Both the position numbers and the translations under genes were made by a program. Below, one piece after another: positions 62,001 through 64,000 of a stretch of 64,000 bases of DNA. The stretch spans positions 310,001-374,000 of the forward strand of contig NW_027475172.1 in NCBI RefSeq assembly GCF_051020985.1, given 5' to 3'. The DNA comes from Nomia melanderi (Eukaryota; Arthropoda; Insecta; Hymenoptera; Halictidae). Position 1 is the stretch's first letter, and each line of letters opens with the position of its first letter. The notes under the pieces were generated by a model. That model had not been told where the DNA came from. It did no database searches and saw nothing but the letters and a program-made list of their open reading frames with translations.

Positions 62001-64000
62001 TTTGATTTATTTCCCTATCTCTAATAGCACCCGGGATATCACCAGATATATATTGGATTTTTCCTTGACCCTGACGGTCCGGCCCCATGTGTCGATGGTT
62101 TTCTCGGTCCATCGTGGTCCGAGGTCGATCCCGCTGCACAGATTCATGCGCCAGGGCCCCCTGCAGATAATTCACATTGATTTATTGCGCTAGCTCTAAT
62201 GGCACCCGAGATATCACCAGATATATATTGGATTTTTCCCTGACCCTGAGTGCCCGGCCCCATGAGACGGTGGTTTTCTCGGCCCCTGGTGGTCCGAGGT
62301 CGTTACCGCTGCACACATTCATGCGCCTGGGCCTCCTACAGACAATGTACTTTGATTTATTGCGCTATCTGTAATAGCACCCGAGATATCAGCAGATATA
62401 TGCTGGATTTTTACATGACCTTGGGTGACGGATTCTAAATATCTGTAATTTTCTCGGCGCCTGGTGGTCCGAGGTCGTTCCTGCTCCACAGATTCATTCG
62501 CCAGTGCCTCCTACAGACAATGCACTTTGATTTATTGCGCTATCTCTAATAGCACCCGAGATATCACCAGATATATATTGGATTTTTCCCTCACCCTGAC
62601 AGTCCGACCCCATGAGACGGTGGTTTTCTCGGCCCCTGGTGGTCCGAGGTCGTTCCCGCTGCACAGATTCATGCGCCAGAGCCTCCTGCAAACAATGCAC
62701 TTTGATTTATTGCGCTATCTGTAATAACACCCGAGATATCACCAGATTTATATTGGATTTTTCCCTGACCCTGAGTGTCCGCCCCATGAGACGGTAGTTT
62801 TCTCGGCACCTGGTGGTCCGTGGTCGTTCCCGCTGCACATATTCATGCGCTAGGGCCTCCTGCAGACAATGCACTTTGGTTTATTGCGCTACCTCTAATA
62901 GCACCCGAGATATCACCAGATATATATTGGATTTTCCCTTGACCCTGACGGTCCGGCCCCATGAGACGGTGATTTTCTCGCCCCCTGGTGGTCCGAGGTC
63001 GATCCCGCTGCACAGATTCATGCCCCAGGGCCTCCTGCAGACAATGCACTTTGGTTTATTGCGCTACCTCTAATAGCACCCGAGATATCACCAGATATAT
63101 ATTGGATTTTTCCCTGACCCCGAGTGTCCGGCCCCATGAAACGGTAGTTTCCTCGGCCCCTGGTGGTCCGAGGTCGTTCCTGCTGCACAGATTCATGCGC
63201 CAGGGCCCCCTGCAGATAATTCACTTTGATTTATTGCGGTATCTCTAATAGCACCCGAGATATCACCAGATATATATTGGATATTTCCCTGACCCTGACA
63301 GTCCGGCCCCATGAGACAATGATTTTCCCGGCCCCTGGTGGTCCGAGGTCGATCCCGCTGCACAGATTCATGCGCCGGGGCCTCCTACCGACAATGCACT
63401 TTGATTTATTGCGCTATGTCTAATAGCACCCGAGATATCACTAGATATATATTGGATTTTTCCCTGACCCTGAGTGTCCGACCCCATGAGACGGTGGTTT
63501 TCTCGGCCCCTGGTGGTCCGAAGTCGTTCCCGCTGCACAGATTCATGCGCCAGGGCCTCCTATAGATAATTCACTTTGGTTTATTGCGCTATCTCTAATA
63601 GCACCCGAGATATCACCAGATATATATTGGATTTTTCCCTGACCCTGACAGTCCCGCCCCATGAGACTGTGATTTTCTCGGCCCCTGGTGGTCCGAGGTC
63701 GATCCCGCTGCACAGATTCATGCGCCAGGGCCTCCTACAGACAATGCATTTTGGTTTAGTGCGCTATCTGTAATAGCACCCGCGATACCACCAGATATAT
63801 ATTGGATTTTTCCCTGACCCTGCGTGTCCGATCCCATGAGACGGTGGTTTTCTCGGCCCCTGGTCGTCCGAGTTCGTTCCCGCTGCACAGATTCATGCGC
63901 CTGGGCCTCCTGCAGACAATGCACTTTGATTTATTGCGCTATCTCTAATAGCACCCGAGATATCACCAGACATATATTGGATTTTCCCTGGCCCTGAGTG
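59029..64000 (+). repeat. Zone E, part 2: divergent monomers to the right edge
   Basis: Twenty-eight monomers, then a 75-bp partial one from 63,926. Neighbours differ strongly. One-base losses occur in the 61,479, 61,653 and 62,702 monomers. The only longer-range repeats I see are 59,029-59,728 against 56,659-57,183 in part, and 61,129-61,652 against 63,576 to the edge, at an offset of 2,447 bp (14 monomers minus 3). B-type monomers are at 60,254 and 62,352; B-to-A hybrids are at 59,904 and 60,604. The array continues beyond the window. Confidence 0.82.

Larger units (their letters stand above)
1..64000 (+). repeat. 175-bp tandem satellite array spanning the whole window
   Basis: Every part of the window is the same unit, head to tail, with no other sequence between copies. 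With the phase set at the TTG of base 1, a consensus derived by eye is 175 bp, about 53% G+C, with nine CpG sites. In order it holds: a junction segment ending in gctatctgtaatag (1-26); a box with cccgagatatcacc and an AT run (27-60) containing a GATATC site at 34-39; a variable centre (about 57-110); ggtggtccgaggtcg (112-126); and a right arm with cacagattcatgcgcc and cagggcctcc (136-160). Net drift from a perfect 175-bp register is only -125 bp over 366 units, of which -120 comes from three identical 40-bp deletions. A unit of 150-180 bp is typical of eukaryotic centromeric satellites; centromere identity here is inference. Species and satellite name are not recognised. Confidence 0.98.

Noticed and set aside
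1..64000. Hundreds of open reading frames of 60-117 codons on both strands
   Set aside because: They repeat with the monomer, many start at TTG, and most forward frames end at the TAA-TAG in each unit. Since 175 is not a multiple of 3 the frame rotates every monomer, so no frame is conserved along the array. The longer frames arise where the stop or the phase is altered by a base change or deletion.
1..64000. CRISPR array
   Set aside because: The repeat is 175 bp with no unique spacers between units, and no cas-like gene is present.
1..64000. CENP-B box in the monomer
   Set aside because: The core TTCG-N4-A-N2-CGGG was not found on either strand of the consensus or of the B type. Places with ttcg (ttcgcctggg, ttcgcaaggg) lack the A and CGGG at the required spacing.
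1..64000. Telomeric repeats, rRNA or tRNA genes, LTR or LINE fragments
   Set aside because: Nothing departs from the monomer pattern anywhere; all register shifts are explained by indels of 1, 2 or 40 bp.

Overview
The whole 64 kb window is one uninterrupted tandem satellite array. A monomer of about 175 bp is repeated head to tail, always in the same orientation, from base 1 to base 64,000. Walking the monomer starts from 1 to 63,926 gives 366 monomer units (three pairs are fused by a 40-bp deletion), followed by a 75-bp partial monomer at the right edge. I found no protein-coding gene, RNA gene, transposon insertion, simple-sequence block, inversion or unique spacer. This points to a eukaryotic chromosome, most likely centromeric or pericentromeric heterochromatin or another large satellite block. 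I cannot name the species, and I do not recognise the monomer as a satellite I know. Hundreds of short open frames exist, but they are by-products of the repeat: 175 is 3n+1, so the frame rotates at every monomer, and most forward frames close at an in-frame TAA-TAG in each monomer.

Layout, with monomers phased on the TTG at base 1. (i) 1-2,100: twelve loosely ordered monomers. (ii) 2,101-5,600: a ten-monomer higher-order repeat (HOR) of 1,750 bp, present twice and nearly identical, with a patchy third copy up to about 6,477. (iii) 6,828-36,046: a much larger HOR present as seven mosaic copies, called U0-U6 here. Intact lengths are 28 (U5), 26 (U1) and 25 (U2) monomers; U0 and U4 are shortened, and U3 and U6 run into a second block. 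(iv) That second block (T, 12-13 monomers) is present at 22,222-24,321 (T1), 36,047-38,322 (T2) and 38,323-40,596 (T3). U3+T1 and U6+T2 are copies of each other 13,650 bp apart. (v) 40,597-55,298: a mosaic dominated by a third subfamily (D) with irregular 8-, 9-, 11- and 13-monomer periodicities. (vi) 55,299-64,000: a fourth, more divergent zone (E) that contains three copies of a monomer pair joined by a 40-bp deletion.

Four sequence classes can be separated by eye. A is the bulk type. B has a strongly diverged central segment of about 38 bp; it is common before 36 kb and again after 56 kb, and absent between. D and E are variants of A carrying diagnostic substitutions. Nothing works together here in the sense of a gene system. 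The content is a record of unequal exchange and gene conversion: fused monomers, local duplications, and markers that give conflicting relationships among the HOR copies. All similarity statements come from reading and hand alignment, not from a computed alignment.
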